NCBI RefSeq assembly: GCF_900105735.1
Contig: NZ_LT629793.1
Coordinates: forward strand, 4,030,001 to 4,094,000
Direction: 5' to 3'
DNA length: 64,000 nucleotides
Origin: Pseudomonas yamanorum
GTDB taxonomy: Bacteria; Pseudomonadota; Gammaproteobacteria; Pseudomonadales; Pseudomonadaceae
Shown here piece by piece: positions 8,225 to 17,603 of the stretch. Every line of letters starts with the position of its first letter. Position 1 is the stretch's first letter. The position numbers were made by a program, and so were the translations under genes. The notes below the pieces were generated by a model. It worked only from the letters and a program-made list of their open reading frames with translations. It was not told the origin of the DNA and searched no databases.

Positions 8225-8243
8225 CATTGCGATACAAAGCCAA

Positions 8244-8318
8244 TCAGCGGCTGGCAAAGTACATGGTGACTTCAAAGCCGATACGCAGATCAGTGTAAGC
8301 AGGTTTGGACCAGGTCAT
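8244..8318 (-). CDS. pqqA: PQQ precursor peptide PqqA
   Basis: A 24-residue peptide beginning [16 protein letters not shown] and ending in MYFASR. The substrate residues are visible as Glu16 and Tyr20 in the EVTMY motif, which PqqE joins and the later enzymes convert to PQQ. AGGAG lies 7-8 bases upstream of the ATG. Confidence 0.97.
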   Translation of the reverse strand: MTWSKPAYTDLRIGFEVTMYFASR

Positions 8319-8477
8319 GTTCTTACTCCTACGGATGGATGGGACGTTTACTACCAAGTAATACATATAGTCCACCTCCAAGCGGAGATGTTCAGAGGTG
8401 TGCATGTGAATGTTACGTACTTCTTGTGAAGATAGCGCTGTCCTGTGGGAAAAAGCTTTTTACCGAAGCGGCAATGA

Positions 8478-10856
8478 TCAGCCAGATCGTTGCCAGGAGC
8501 CGGCGGCACAAGCGCCATTAGCCACACAACGCCATCCGCCTGCAGCAGCATTGAGTTGCTGTGCCGCTTTCATTAAATCCTCGCGGGAGCGGGTCTGGAT
8601 GAAATCTTGCAGCTGCTGGATGTAATCCGACGGGTGGCCTGCCAAGTGCGCGTGCCAGAGCAATTCAGCGGCTTGGGAAGTGGGCAGGGCGTCGAGGGAA
8701 AATTGCCGGGCCAGATCGTCCGGCAGTTCGCTGGCGTTGATCAGCGCGGGCAGTTGCTTCAGGAACGCCTGCAGGTGATCAAGTATTTGCGCAAGAGACG
8801 CGCTTGGGGATTGCACCCCAAACAGCAGGCCGGTTTGCCCGTTGTACTGTCGGATGCCGCTGAACACCGCGTAGCCCAATTGAAGCTCAACACGCAGTTG
8901 CTGGTAGAACGGCGCTTGCACCAGATGCGCGAGTAAACGCCAGCATGCCTCGTCGGCCAGGGACTGGGTCGGTGTAGGACAGAACAGCAGCAGCGCGCTG
9001 TCGCTGGAATCGGTGCTCACTTCATGCCACACCTGCTGGCCGCTGATTGATGGAAGCTTGCTGATAGCCGCTTCCGGTTGCCCCGGCAGTTTCCCCGCTG
9101 CGCTTTTTATCGCCATCTCGCAGGCGGCTGGCAGTCTGACGGCAAGCCCTTGCCAGCGGGCGGTCGACCACCGATCTTGGCCAGCCGTCTGTTCTGCAGA
9201 TGGGATGCCGGCGCAATAGCCGGGCAATGCCTTGAGCAACTGCCGAATCGCCATGGTCTGTGCAGCGGCGGGGTGCGTCACGGTCGTTTCATTCAGCTGG
9301 GTCAGACCGCGTGCCACTTCCTCTAATATCGCGGGCATGGGTTCGTGCAGCCCGACCATCTTCAACTGCCAGAAACCGCCAATTGTCTCCAACGACAGCT
9401 GGACGCCAGCCTGGCTGGCGTTCTCACGCAACCGTGGGAAAAGCTCTTCATCCAGCGGCGAATCCAGATGCCAGCGCAGGTACAGGGCGCCTTCATCCGT
9501 GTCGCCTGGCAGTGCCTGGCTGAAGGTCAACGCCGAAAGGTCCTTTCGGCCACGGGAGCGATCCTGGGCGAACGTGCGCAGGCCGCGATGGGCGCTGGTC
9601 TGGCCGCGAATCAGTCCCGGGCGCTCTTCCCTGGCGGTCGGGCGCAGGAACGGGTTGGGGGGCGGCAGTTGCCAGGCGTGCCGGGACGGTGGCAATTGCA
9701 GCGAGTCCAACAGGACTTTAAGGGACGCGGCGCCATGTGCTGAGAGGACGGGCTCGTGATTCTGTCGGACCAAAGCCAAGGCACCGCTGACCTCTAGTTT
9801 GCGAGCGAGCAGCAGCGCGTACTCTTCCCGCAGCAGGGTCCAGTCGCTGTGTGCGAAAAAGCTTAGCCAGTCTTGCAGCAGCTCTTCGATCAGCGTCGTC
9901 TGCGGGGCACCATGAGTGTCCAGAGTGAACTTGATATCCAATACAGCCTGGCCGGCGAACTGATACAGGACAGTTGCGTTAATGGCACTGACCAGCTGTT
10001 GCGTCTGCAACTCGGCGAGCAATCCGCCTGGCGCCGAAGCGTTCAGCCACAGACAGAGGAAGTCCAACGCATCTGGGGATGCCTCGCTCACCACGACCTG
10101 ATGCCAGTGATGCTCATTGGTGTGTCGATAAGTACGTTGATTGCCGGCCAGCAACGCCGGCGCAGGCTTCTGTGGCAGCAGCGGTGCAGTCTTCAATGCA
10201 GCGCCAAACTGTTGCGCCAATACCTCTAACTCCGCCAGCGACTGAGGGCCCGCAAGACTCAAGGTCATCTGCCCGGTCTGATAGAAACCTTCATAAAAAT
10301 CCCGCAACGCCTGCTGAAAATCCTCACGCTCTACCGGCAAGCTATCCCGATTGCCCGCATGAAACGCCCGCAACGGATGATCCGCCGCAACACCCTCCAG
10401 CAACGCCTGTTGCTGTTGCGCCGCAGCATCTTGTGACCAGGCGATAAACTCCGCGTGTAGCACTTCACGCTCGCGCAGTTGGTCTTCGATGGCCAGGCGC
10501 GGACGGCCGAGCATATCCCCCAAGCGCTCCAACGCTGCTTCAAATGCCGAAACAGGCACCTCAAAGAAAAAGTCGGTAGTGCGTTCGCGAGTGCTGGCAT
10601 TGACCTGCCCGCCCTGACGCTGCACGTAGGCCATCAGCCCTTCATTTGCAGGAAAACGCTCGGTGCCCAGGAACAGCAAATGCTCAAGAAAATGCGCCAG
10701 TCCCGGCCAGGCCAAGGGCACATCGTGACTGCCCGCCGCAATGCGCAAGGCCGCCGCGCAACGCTTCAAACGCGGCGCATGACGCAAGGAAACCCGCAGG
10801 CCGTTGGCCAGGGTCAATTGAAGGTAATGAGGGTGGGCCGGCGCAGGCATGGGCAC
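8478..10856 (-). CDS. pqqF: PQQ biosynthesis peptidase PqqF (M16 family)
   Basis: A 792-residue zinc peptidase of the pitrilysin/insulinase family. The inverted zinc motif HxxEH is H55-F-L-E58-H59, and a third ligand Glu is likely Glu136 (LHAEF), at the usual spacing. The tandem M16 halves expected for the family fit the length. PqqF is thought to release the crosslinked Glu-Tyr from modified PqqA. GGAAG precedes the ATG. It is transcribed toward pqqA with 159 bases between them, room for a separate pqqA promoter, and begins 44 bases after davA. Confidence 0.94.
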   Translation of the reverse strand: MPMPAPAHPHYLQLTLANGLRVSLRHAPRLKRCAAALRIAAGSHDVPLAWPGLAHFLEHLLFLGTERFPANEGLMAYVQRQGGQVNASTRERTTDFFFEVPVSAFEAALERLGDMLGRPRLAIEDQLREREVLHAEFIAWSQDAAAQQQQALLEGVAADHPLRAFHAGNRDSLPVEREDFQQALRDFYEGFYQTGQMTLSLAGPQSLAELEVLAQQFGAALKTAPLLPQKPAPALLAGNQRTYRHTNEHHWHQVVVSEASPDALDFLCLWLNASAPGGLLAELQTQQLVSAINATVLYQFAGQAVLDIKFTLDTHGAPQTTLIEELLQDWLSFFAHSDWTLLREEYALLLARKLEVSGALALVRQNHEPVLSAHGAASLKVLLDSLQLPPSRHAWQLPPPNPFLRPTAREERPGLIRGQTSAHRGLRTFAQDRSRGRKDLSALTFSQALPGDTDEGALYLRWHLDSPLDEELFPRLRENASQAGVQLSLETIGGFWQLKMVGLHEPMPAILEEVARGLTQLNETTVTHPAAAQTMAIRQLLKALPGYCAGIPSAEQTAGQDRWSTARWQGLAVRLPAACEMAIKSAAGKLPGQPEAAISKLPSISGQQVWHEVSTDSSDSALLLFCPTPTQSLADEACWRLLAHLVQAPFYQQLRVELQLGYAVFSGIRQYNGQTGLLFGVQSPSASLAQILDHLQAFLKQLPALINASELPDDLARQFSLDALPTSQAAELLWHAHLAGHPSDYIQQLQDFIQTRSREDLMKAAQQLNAAAGGWRCVANGACAAGSWQRSG

Positions 10857-10900
10857 TTCCGAAACGTAGGAAGTGCCTATGCTAGCGCAAACCTGCCGGA

Positions 10901-11695
10901 TCAGTGCTTGTGCAACGCACCATAAAGCTCGGGGCGACGGTCTAGCAGGTAGCGATTGGCCGCGCGTGAGTCGATCATCAACTGCCGATCCAGAGTGCCG
11001 ACAATCAACGCCTCATCGAGACCCGCCTGGGCAATCCGCTGGCCATCCGGCGCGGCGATGCTGCTTTGCCCGCAATACTGGATCTCGCCTTCCTGCCCGC
11101 AGTAATTGGCGTAGGCCACATAACACTGGTTTTCAAACGCCCGTGCCCGCACGGTCACATCGGCGACGAAATCGAAGGGCACCATATTGGCCGTCGGTAC
11201 CAGGATCAACTCCGCCCCGGCCAGCGCCAGGCGACGTGTGTTCTCCGGAAACTCCAGGTCATAGCAAATCAGGAAACCCAGCTTCCACCCGTTCAATTCC
11301 ACCAGCGGGAAATCATCGTCGCCGGCGCTGAACATCGAGTTGTCGAGATCGCCAAACAGGTGCGTCTTGCGGTAGTTGCACAGGCGCTGGCCGTTGGCGT
11401 CGATCAACTGCACGGCGTTGTAGATCTGCCCGTCTGTACCGCGTTCCGGATAGCCATAGAGGATCGCCACGCCCGAGTTTTTCGCCAGTGCGGCGATGGA
11501 TTGGGCAGCGGGGCCGTCCTGGGTTTCAGCCAAGGCGCCGACCGCTTCCACGCCGATGTTATAGCCGGTGAGAAACATCTCCGGCAGTACCAGCAGGTCA
11601 GCGTCGGTGGCCTCTTGCGCCAACTGATGCAGGCGCTTGAGATTGCCGGCCACGTCCAGCGGCAAAGGCGGGCATTGATACAGGGCGACACGCAT
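10901..11695 (-). CDS. davA: 5-aminopentanamidase (carbon-nitrogen hydrolase)
   Basis: A 264-residue nitrilase-superfamily amidase. The catalytic triad is visible as Glu39 (LPEMFLTG), Lys110 (YRKTHLF) and Cys144 (ICYDLEFPE). It follows a lysine 2-monooxygenase gene by 10 bases, whose stop codon lies in its ribosome binding site (AAGGAG). The pairing and length match DavA of P. putida, which hydrolyses 5-aminopentanamide to 5-aminovalerate in L-lysine catabolism. The start at MRVALYQCPP is preferred to an upstream frame extension because of the AGGAG and the family start. Confidence 0.93.
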   Translation of the reverse strand: MRVALYQCPPLPLDVAGNLKRLHQLAQEATDADLLVLPEMFLTGYNIGVEAVGALAETQDGPAAQSIAALAKNSGVAILYGYPERGTDGQIYNAVQLIDANGQRLCNYRKTHLFGDLDNSMFSAGDDDFPLVELNGWKLGFLICYDLEFPENTRRLALAGAELILVPTANMVPFDFVADVTVRARAFENQCYVAYANYCGQEGEIQYCGQSSIAAPDGQRIAQAGLDEALIVGTLDRQLMIDSRAANRYLLDRRPELYGALHKH

Positions 11696-11705
11696 GGGCA
11701 ACTCC

Positions 11706-13409
11706 TTATTCGGGCAGAGCGATTGGTCCGATCTCGTCGAACACATCGCCCGGGCCCGGGTTCTGCGGGTGAGTGCTGCCACCGAAGTGAGTCATGATGC
11801 CCCACACCGCATTCAGCGAGGTTTGCACGGCGCCTTCAACCCACGCCGGTGTCCACGATACGTCGTCACCGGCGATGAAAATACCGCGTTGCTCCGCCGG
11901 CATGTCCTTCTGCATGAAGTGCGCGTACATCCGTTGGTTGTAGCGATAGTGGCCCGGCAGTGCGCCCTTGAAAGCTCCGAGGAAATGCGGGTCGGCTTCC
12001 CACGATACAGTGATCGGATCGCCGATGATCCGCGCGGCGATGTCGACTTTCGGGTAGATCTTTTTCAACGCGTCGAGGGCCAGTTTCACCCGCTTCTCGA
12101 TGGGCTGCGGGAGCATTTTCAGGGCGTCGCTCATCCAGGAATAGGACAGGCAAATCACCCCAGGCTTGTCATCGCCGTTGTCGAACAGATAGGTCCCACG
12201 GGTCAGGCGATCCGTCAGCGTCATGCTCATCAAGTCACGGCCTGTCTCTGGATCCTTGTCCTTCCAGAATGGTCGGTCGACCATCACGAAGGTTTTCGAC
12301 GACTGCATATAGCGGGTGCGGTCGAGGGCCATCCACATCTTTTGCGAGAACAGGGTTTCGTCGCACTCGATCTGGGTGGTCAGCAGCCAGCTCTGGCAGG
12401 TGGTCAGCACGGCGGCGTATTCACGGGTGTCGCCATAGTTGTCGGTGACCGCGAAACGGCCGTCCGGCGCGTGAGCAATGCGCTTGACGCCGGCCCGCGG
12501 CGCGCCGTTGTGCAGGGAGCTGAGGCTGGTGCCTTCCGGCCAGTGGGCGCAACGCTCCGGCACATGGCGCCAGATACCCATAGGCACTTGGGCGACGCCG
12601 CCGACCACGAGATGCTGGTGATCGTCGCAGTTGGTCATCACCACGCGGAAGATTTCCAGCATCGAGTTGGGAAAGTCCGAGTCCCAGCCACCGGTACCGA
12701 AGCCGACCTGGCCGAACACTTCACGGTGATGGAAGGACAACTTGGCGAACGCTTTGGAGGTCGCTACGAAGTCGTAGAAGGTGCGGTCGTCCCACAACGG
12801 AACCAGCGTATTCCACAGCTCTTTCAGACGCGGTACGTCACGGTCGCGGATGGCTTGCTGGATATCGCTGAACTGCGAACCGGCCTCCAGGGCGTCGGCC
12901 CAGGCGTCAGCTACTTCCTGGAACAGTGCAGGAAGGTCGGCGAGTTTCTGTGCGTAGTGCGTCTGGCCTTCGAGGTCGATGACGGTGCTGCCCGATGCAG
13001 GTGTCAGCGGGTTGGGAAACGGTTTGGTCTCCAGCCCGAGCTTATCCACATAGTGGTAGAACGCAGTGGAGGACACTGGGAAGCGCATGCCACCCAGTTC
13101 CGCAATGATGCCTTCGGCGCCTTCAAACGCCTGGGAGCGCAGGCGGCCACCCATTTTCGAGGCTTCATACACCACGGGTTTCAGGCCGAGCTTCATCAGC
13201 TCATAGGCGGCCACCAGCCCGGCAATCCCCGCGCCGACGATCGCCACTTCGGCGCCGTGGTTGGCCGCCGGAATACTGCCCATGCCCGCCGGGTGTTCGA
13301 TCCAGTCATCAAAGGCGAACGGGAAGTCCGGGCCAAAGATAGTGATCGGCTTTTTACCGGTGGCGGGGTGGCGGTTGGGCTTGCTGATGGTGCTGGAAGG
13401 AATGCTCAT
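11706..13409 (-). CDS. davB: L-lysine 2-monooxygenase (flavin amine oxidase family)
   Basis: A 567-residue FAD enzyme. The dinucleotide motif GAGIAG is near residue 59 (VAIVGAGIAGL), and a second FAD-contact region near the C-terminus reads GIFIAGDDVSWTPAWVEGAVQT. It converts L-lysine with O2 to 5-aminopentanamide and CO2. Family comparison with the characterised Pseudomonas L-lysine oxidase/monooxygenase places its substrate Asp at Asp245 and the Cys that governs oxidase versus monooxygenase behaviour at Cys261 (TNCDDHQHL); both are present. Next gene is davA, as in P. putida, and an Lrp-type regulator lies upstream on the same strand. Confidence 0.93.
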   Translation of the reverse strand: MSIPSSTISKPNRHPATGKKPITIFGPDFPFAFDDWIEHPAGMGSIPAANHGAEVAIVGAGIAGLVAAYELMKLGLKPVVYEASKMGGRLRSQAFEGAEGIIAELGGMRFPVSSTAFYHYVDKLGLETKPFPNPLTPASGSTVIDLEGQTHYAQKLADLPALFQEVADAWADALEAGSQFSDIQQAIRDRDVPRLKELWNTLVPLWDDRTFYDFVATSKAFAKLSFHHREVFGQVGFGTGGWDSDFPNSMLEIFRVVMTNCDDHQHLVVGGVAQVPMGIWRHVPERCAHWPEGTSLSSLHNGAPRAGVKRIAHAPDGRFAVTDNYGDTREYAAVLTTCQSWLLTTQIECDETLFSQKMWMALDRTRYMQSSKTFVMVDRPFWKDKDPETGRDLMSMTLTDRLTRGTYLFDNGDDKPGVICLSYSWMSDALKMLPQPIEKRVKLALDALKKIYPKVDIAARIIGDPITVSWEADPHFLGAFKGALPGHYRYNQRMYAHFMQKDMPAEQRGIFIAGDDVSWTPAWVEGAVQTSLNAVWGIMTHFGGSTHPQNPGPGDVFDEIGPIALPE

Positions 13410-13555
13410 GGCTGACCTTGCTGGCGACTCGGCGGGGCGCGACCCGCTGAGTATAGGAAAAGATGGCAGCCATTCTAGGGAGCGTAGCGTTCGTTAATAA
13501 GACGCAATGTGTCGTCGAAATGAATTGTTTTTAGTCAGAGTGACGAAAGTGTTGA

Positions 13556-14041
13556 TCAGATTGGTTGGCCACGATCCAGTTTGTTACTGAGGATGATCGA
13601 GGTGGTGGTCTTCTCCACACCGTCGACGCTGCCGATCTGGTCCAGCAGTTGATCAAGCTGTTCCGGCGAATCGGTACGCAGCCAGGCCACGTAATCGAAC
13701 TCGCCACTGACTGCACACAGTTGCTGAACCTGCGCCATGGCGCTGATCCGGCGCAGCACTTCCTTGCCGGAGCGCGGTTGCACGGTAATCCCCACGTAGG
13801 CCTGCAAGCCGCCATTTACCACGCGCTGGCTCAGTCGCACGCCGTAGCCGGTAATCACTTGGGTTTTTTCCAGGCGCGCGAGGCGCGAGGTGACGGTGGT
13901 GCGGGCGATGCCCAACTGCCGGGCGAGCATGGCCACACTTTCGCGGGCGTTGATCTGCAAGGCGGCAATCAACTGGCGATCGATTTCATCGAGGACGGGA
14001 GGGTGAGAGGCGGGCAAGGTGTTCTCCGGCGCGGGCATCAA
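13556..14041 (-). CDS. Lrp/AsnC family transcriptional regulator
   Basis: A 161-residue protein with an N-terminal HTH (about 17-75: LDEIDRQLIAALQINAR, IARTTVTSRLARLEKT) and a C-terminal RAM/AsnC ligand domain (about 80-155, with CAVSGEFDYVAWLRT). Lrp-type proteins respond to amino acids. Lying upstream of davB-davA, it probably controls lysine catabolism in response to lysine or a product; that link is inferred from position. The next Met (one codon in) is an equally good start. Confidence 0.92.
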   Translation of the reverse strand: MMPAPENTLPASHPPVLDEIDRQLIAALQINARESVAMLARQLGIARTTVTSRLARLEKTQVITGYGVRLSQRVVNGGLQAYVGITVQPRSGKEVLRRISAMAQVQQLCAVSGEFDYVAWLRTDSPEQLDQLLDQIGSVDGVEKTTTSIILSNKLDRGQPI

Positions 14042-14094
14042 TGGGCGAGCATGTTACAGGCTCGGTCCCCTTGATGCTCGCGGCGGCGTTTGGC

Positions 14095-15006
14095 TCAGTT
14101 GCGCAAGAACTGCTGGTAGTTTTCCGGGGTGACCAGTTGCGTAGGAATCCATACATCGCCTTGCAGGGCGGCATGCTTGATCAGCATCAGCGCGGCGTCC
14201 ACTGAGCCGGCGCCGATGGCCACCGGGTCGCGGAAAACGGTCACTGCCAGTTGGCCCTTTTTCAGCGCCTGCAAACCATCCGGCGTACCGTCGATGCCGC
14301 CCACCAGAATGTCCTGGCGCCCGGTCTGGCGCAGGGCCATGGCGGCGCCGATGCCCATCTCGTCATTGTTGGAGGCCACGGCGTTGATGGTCTGGCCCTT
14401 GGTCAGCCAATCATTCATCAGGTCCATGCCTTTTTCCCGCTGCCAGTCGCCGGACTGTTCTTCGACGACTTTGATCCCGGGGTATTTGGCCAGTACATCC
14501 TTGACCCCGTTCGTGCGCTTGCCGGTATCACTGTGGGCGAGGCGGCCGAGGATGATCGCCAGGTTGCCTTTGCCCCCCATTTTCTCGGCCAGGTACTCCA
14601 TCTGCATCCGGCCGATGGCGCGCTCGTCGGTGCCGACGAAGACGACGCCGGGTGGGAAGGTTTCGACCTCGGGACGGCTATTCATGTACACCAGCGGGAT
14701 ACCGGCGGCGTTGGCTTTTTCGGTGATTTTTCGGGTGGCGGCGGTGTCGGCCGGGTTGACGATGATCGCGTCGACTTTCTGGCTGATAAAGCTTTCCACC
14801 TGGTTCAACTGGCGCACCACGTCACTGGCGGAATCTTCCACCTGCAACTTGACTCCATCAGGCGAGGCCTTGGCGCGGTCCTGCATGGCCTGCACCAGGT
14901 AGGACACGTAGTTATCGAATTGTCCGACGGATACCCCTATGCGCAATTCAGCGTGGGCGGCGGTGGACAGCAGCAGGGCACAGGCACAGCCAAGCAGGCG
15001 CTTCAT
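14095..15006 (-). CDS. Periplasmic sugar-type substrate-binding protein (orphan)
   Basis: A 303-residue class I periplasmic binding protein (RbsB-like, Peripla_BP_4). Signal peptide about residues 1-19 with cleavage AHA-E. Motifs QKVDAIIVNPADTAATRKI, GKGNLAIILGR, NDEMGIGAAMAL and VGGIDGTPDGLQAL are those of ribose/rhizopine-type binding proteins. No ATPase or permease gene lies beside it, so it must share a transporter encoded elsewhere or act in sensing. It is divergent from the PQQ-dependent dehydrogenase, which may share the control region. The ligand is not identifiable. Confidence 0.9.
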   Translation of the reverse strand: MKRLLGCACALLLSTAAHAELRIGVSVGQFDNYVSYLVQAMQDRAKASPDGVKLQVEDSASDVVRQLNQVESFISQKVDAIIVNPADTAATRKITEKANAAGIPLVYMNSRPEVETFPPGVVFVGTDERAIGRMQMEYLAEKMGGKGNLAIILGRLAHSDTGKRTNGVKDVLAKYPGIKVVEEQSGDWQREKGMDLMNDWLTKGQTINAVASNNDEMGIGAAMALRQTGRQDILVGGIDGTPDGLQALKKGQLAVTVFRDPVAIGAGSVDAALMLIKHAALQGDVWIPTQLVTPENYQQFLRN

Positions 15007-15200
15007 GGGAGATTCCTTCTTATTGTTTTTGGCGCGAAAAAGATTCTGAAGTAGACACTATTGGAAATAAAATTCCACTTCAAGTGAGCCCCGGAGTTTA
15101 TTTTCGCCGATGATCGAACACATTAATTTGTGCCGGATTGTTAAAAGTAACTGTTTGGTACATTATTTCCAGTTGGGTATACAGGAAGGACGTTTGCGCG

Positions 15201-17561
15201 ATGAATAACTTTGGGGCTGCCACCGGCAGCAGATGGTTGCTGGTTGGGCTGGGCCTGCTGATCGCCTTGATCGGCCTGGGTTTGGCAGGCGGTGGCGGTT
15301 ACCTCGTAGCGCTGGGCGGCAGTTGGTATTTCCTGCTGATGGGCCTGGCGATGCTGGTCTCCGGCGTACTGATCGCCAAGCGCAGGCCTCAGGGCGCCTG
15401 GCTATACGCCGTGGCGTTGGTGCTGACCGCGTTCTGGGCGGTGTGGGACACCGGGCTGGAATACTGGCCGCTTGTTTCACGAGTACTGACCTTTGCCGTC
15501 ATCGGCCTGGTGGTCGCGCTGATTTATCCACAGCTCGCCCGCGCCTCGGGATCGACACCCGGGCGCGGCGCCTATGGTGTCGCCGGGCTGCTGGGCCTTG
15601 GCGTGGTCGCCACCCTGGCGTACATGTTTGTACCGACCCATGTGGTCAAGGCCAGCAGCGAGCCTGCGGTGACGCCAGTAACGCCGGGCACCGAGCAAAA
15701 AGACTGGGCTCACTGGGGCAACACCACCGCCGGCAATCGTTTTGCCGCGCTGGACCAGATCAACAAAGGCAACATCGACAAGTTGCAGGTGGCGTGGACC
15801 TTCCACACCGGTGACATCCCCGAGAGCAATGGCGCCGGCGCCGAAGACCAGAACACCCCGCTGCAGATCGGTGACAGCGTTTACGTGTGCACCGCCTACG
15901 GCAAAGTCTTCTCCCTGGACGCCGACACCGGCGCCCAACGCTGGAAATTCGACCCCCAGGGCAGCGGCCCCAACTGGCAGCGCTGCCGTGGCCTGGGTTA
16001 TTTCGACAGCAGCGCCAGCGAGCAACCCGCCAGCGCTAAAGCCTGTGTGAAACGTCTGTTTCTGCCGACCGGCGATGCCCGGTTGATTGCGCTAAACGCT
16101 GAAACCGGCGCGCCCTGCGACGACTTCGGCGACCACGGCACCGTCGACCTGAAGACCGACATGGGCGAAGTGAAGCCCGGTTATTACCAGCAAACCTCGA
16201 CGCCACTGGTGGCGGGCAATGTGGTGATCGTTGGCGGACGCGTGGCGGATAACTTCTCCACCGGCGAACCGCCAGGCGTGGTGCGCGCCTTCGACGTGCA
16301 CAGCGGCGAACTGGTGTGGGCCTGGGACCCGGGTAACCCGAACACCACCAAACGCCCGCCTGCGGGCGAGACCTACACCCGTGGCACGCCGAACGTGTGG
16401 TCGGCCATGTCCTACGACGCCAAGCTCGGCCTGGTCTACCTGCCTACCGGTAACGCCACCCCGGATTTCTTCGCCGGTGAACGTACCGCCTATGACGACA
16501 AGTGGAGTTCTTCCATCGTCGCCCTCGACGTGAAGACCGGTCAGGTGCGCTGGCACTTCCAGACCACTCACCACGACCTGTGGGACTTTGACCTGCCGGC
16601 GCAACCGCTGCTCTACGACATCCCGGACGGCAACGGCGGCGTACAGCCGGCACTGGCTCAAGTCACCAAGCAAGGTGAAATCTTCCTGCTCAACCGCGAA
16701 ACCGGCGTACCCATCGCCCGGGTCGAAGAGCGTCCGGTGCCCCAGGGCAATGTGCCCGGCGAGCGTTATTCGCCGACCCAGCCGTTCTCGGTGGACATGC
16801 CTTCCATCGGCAATCAGCAGCTGACCGAATCCGACATGTGGGGCGCCACGCCGTTTGACCAACTGATGTGCCGCATCCAGTTCAAGGGCATGCGTCACCA
16901 GGGCGTCTATACGCCGCCAGGCCTCGACCGCGCGCTGCAATTCCCGGGTTCGCTTGGGGGTATGAACTGGGGCAGCGTATCGGTGGACCCGAACACCCAC
17001 TACATGTTCGTTAACGACATGCGCCTGGGTTTGGCCAACTACATGATTCCGCGCGACAAGATCGCCGCCGGTGCCAGTGGCATCGAAATGGGCGTAGTGC
17101 CGCAAGACGGTACGCCGTTCGGCGCCATGCGCGAGCGCTTCCTCTCGGCGGCGGGCATTCCGTGTCAGAAACCGCCGTTTGGCACCATGTCGGCCATCGA
17201 TCTGAAAACCCACAAGCTGATGTGGCAAGTGCCGGTGGGCACGGTTGAAGACACCGGCCCGCTGGGTATCCGCATGCACATGCCGATTCCGATTGGCATG
17301 CCGACTCTTGGCGCGTCTCTGGCCACGCAGTCTGGCTTGCTGTTTTTCGCCGGCACCCAGGACTTCTACCTGCGCGCCTTCGATACCGGCAACGGTAACG
17401 AGATCTGGAAGTCCCGGCTGCCCGTCGGTAGCCAGTCTGGGCCGATGACCTACGTCTCGCCCAAGACGGGAACGCAGTACATCGTGCTCACCGCCGGCGG
17501 CGCGCGACAGTCGCCGGACCGTGGGGACTATGTGATTGCCTACGCGTTGCCCAAGAAATAG
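15201..17561 (+). CDS. Membrane-bound PQQ-dependent dehydrogenase (glucose/quinate/shikimate family)
   Basis: A 786-residue quinoprotein. About five N-terminal membrane helices (residues 1-140, including GGGGYLVALGGSWYF) anchor it; the rest is the periplasmic beta-propeller that binds PQQ. The catalytic-site region TAYDDKWSSSIVALDV with the conserved Asp and the nearby HHDLWDFDLPAQP is present. It oxidises a sugar or cyclic polyol in the periplasm and passes electrons to ubiquinone. The start is ATG 15201 (AGGAAGGA about 10 bases upstream). The N-terminal helices are closer to E. coli Gcd type (GGGWLVAIGGSWYY) than to the usual Pseudomonas gcd as I remember it, so quinate/shikimate dehydrogenase (quiA) or a second glucose dehydrogenase are both possible. 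Closeness to pqqFABCDE fits cofactor supply. Confidence 0.9.
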   Translation: MNNFGAATGSRWLLVGLGLLIALIGLGLAGGGGYLVALGGSWYFLLMGLAMLVSGVLIAKRRPQGAWLYAVALVLTAFWAVWDTGLEYWPLVSRVLTFAVIGLVVALIYPQLARASGSTPGRGAYGVAGLLGLGVVATLAYMFVPTHVVKASSEPAVTPVTPGTEQKDWAHWGNTTAGNRFAALDQINKGNIDKLQVAWTFHTGDIPESNGAGAEDQNTPLQIGDSVYVCTAYGKVFSLDADTGAQRWKFDPQGSGPNWQRCRGLGYFDSSASEQPASAKACVKRLFLPTGDARLIALNAETGAPCDDFGDHGTVDLKTDMGEVKPGYYQQTSTPLVAGNVVIVGGRVADNFSTGEPPGVVRAFDVHSGELVWAWDPGNPNTTKRPPAGETYTRGTPNVWSAMSYDAKLGLVYLPTGNATPDFFAGERTAYDDKWSSSIVALDVKTGQVRWHFQTTHHDLWDFDLPAQPLLYDIPDGNGGVQPALAQVTKQGEIFLLNRETGVPIARVEERPVPQGNVPGERYSPTQPFSVDMPSIGNQQLTESDMWGATPFDQLMCRIQFKGMRHQGVYTPPGLDRALQFPGSLGGMNWGSVSVDPNTHYMFVNDMRLGLANYMIPRDKIAAGASGIEMGVVPQDGTPFGAMRERFLSAAGIPCQKPPFGTMSAIDLKTHKLMWQVPVGTVEDTGPLGIRMHMPIPIGMPTLGASLATQSGLLFFAGTQDFYLRAFDTGNGNEIWKSRLPVGSQSGPMTYVSPKTGTQYIVLTAGGARQSPDRGDYVIAYALPKK

Positions 17562-17567
17562 GGCCTG

Positions 17568-17598
17568 AAAAAGCCGCACGGATGTGCGGCTTTTTTTT
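17568..17598. terminator. Bidirectional terminator between the PQQ dehydrogenase and LysR genes
   Basis: GCCGCAC at 17573-17579 pairs with GTGCGGC at 17584-17590, flanked by five A on the left and eight T on the right, so it can stop transcription from both converging genes. Confidence 0.92.
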
Positions 17599-17603
17599 GC
17601 GTC

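Noticed and set aside
11694..13415. Plus-strand open frame of 573 codons
   Set aside because: It is antisense to davB, a clear flavin amine oxidase; high GC leaves the opposite strand open.
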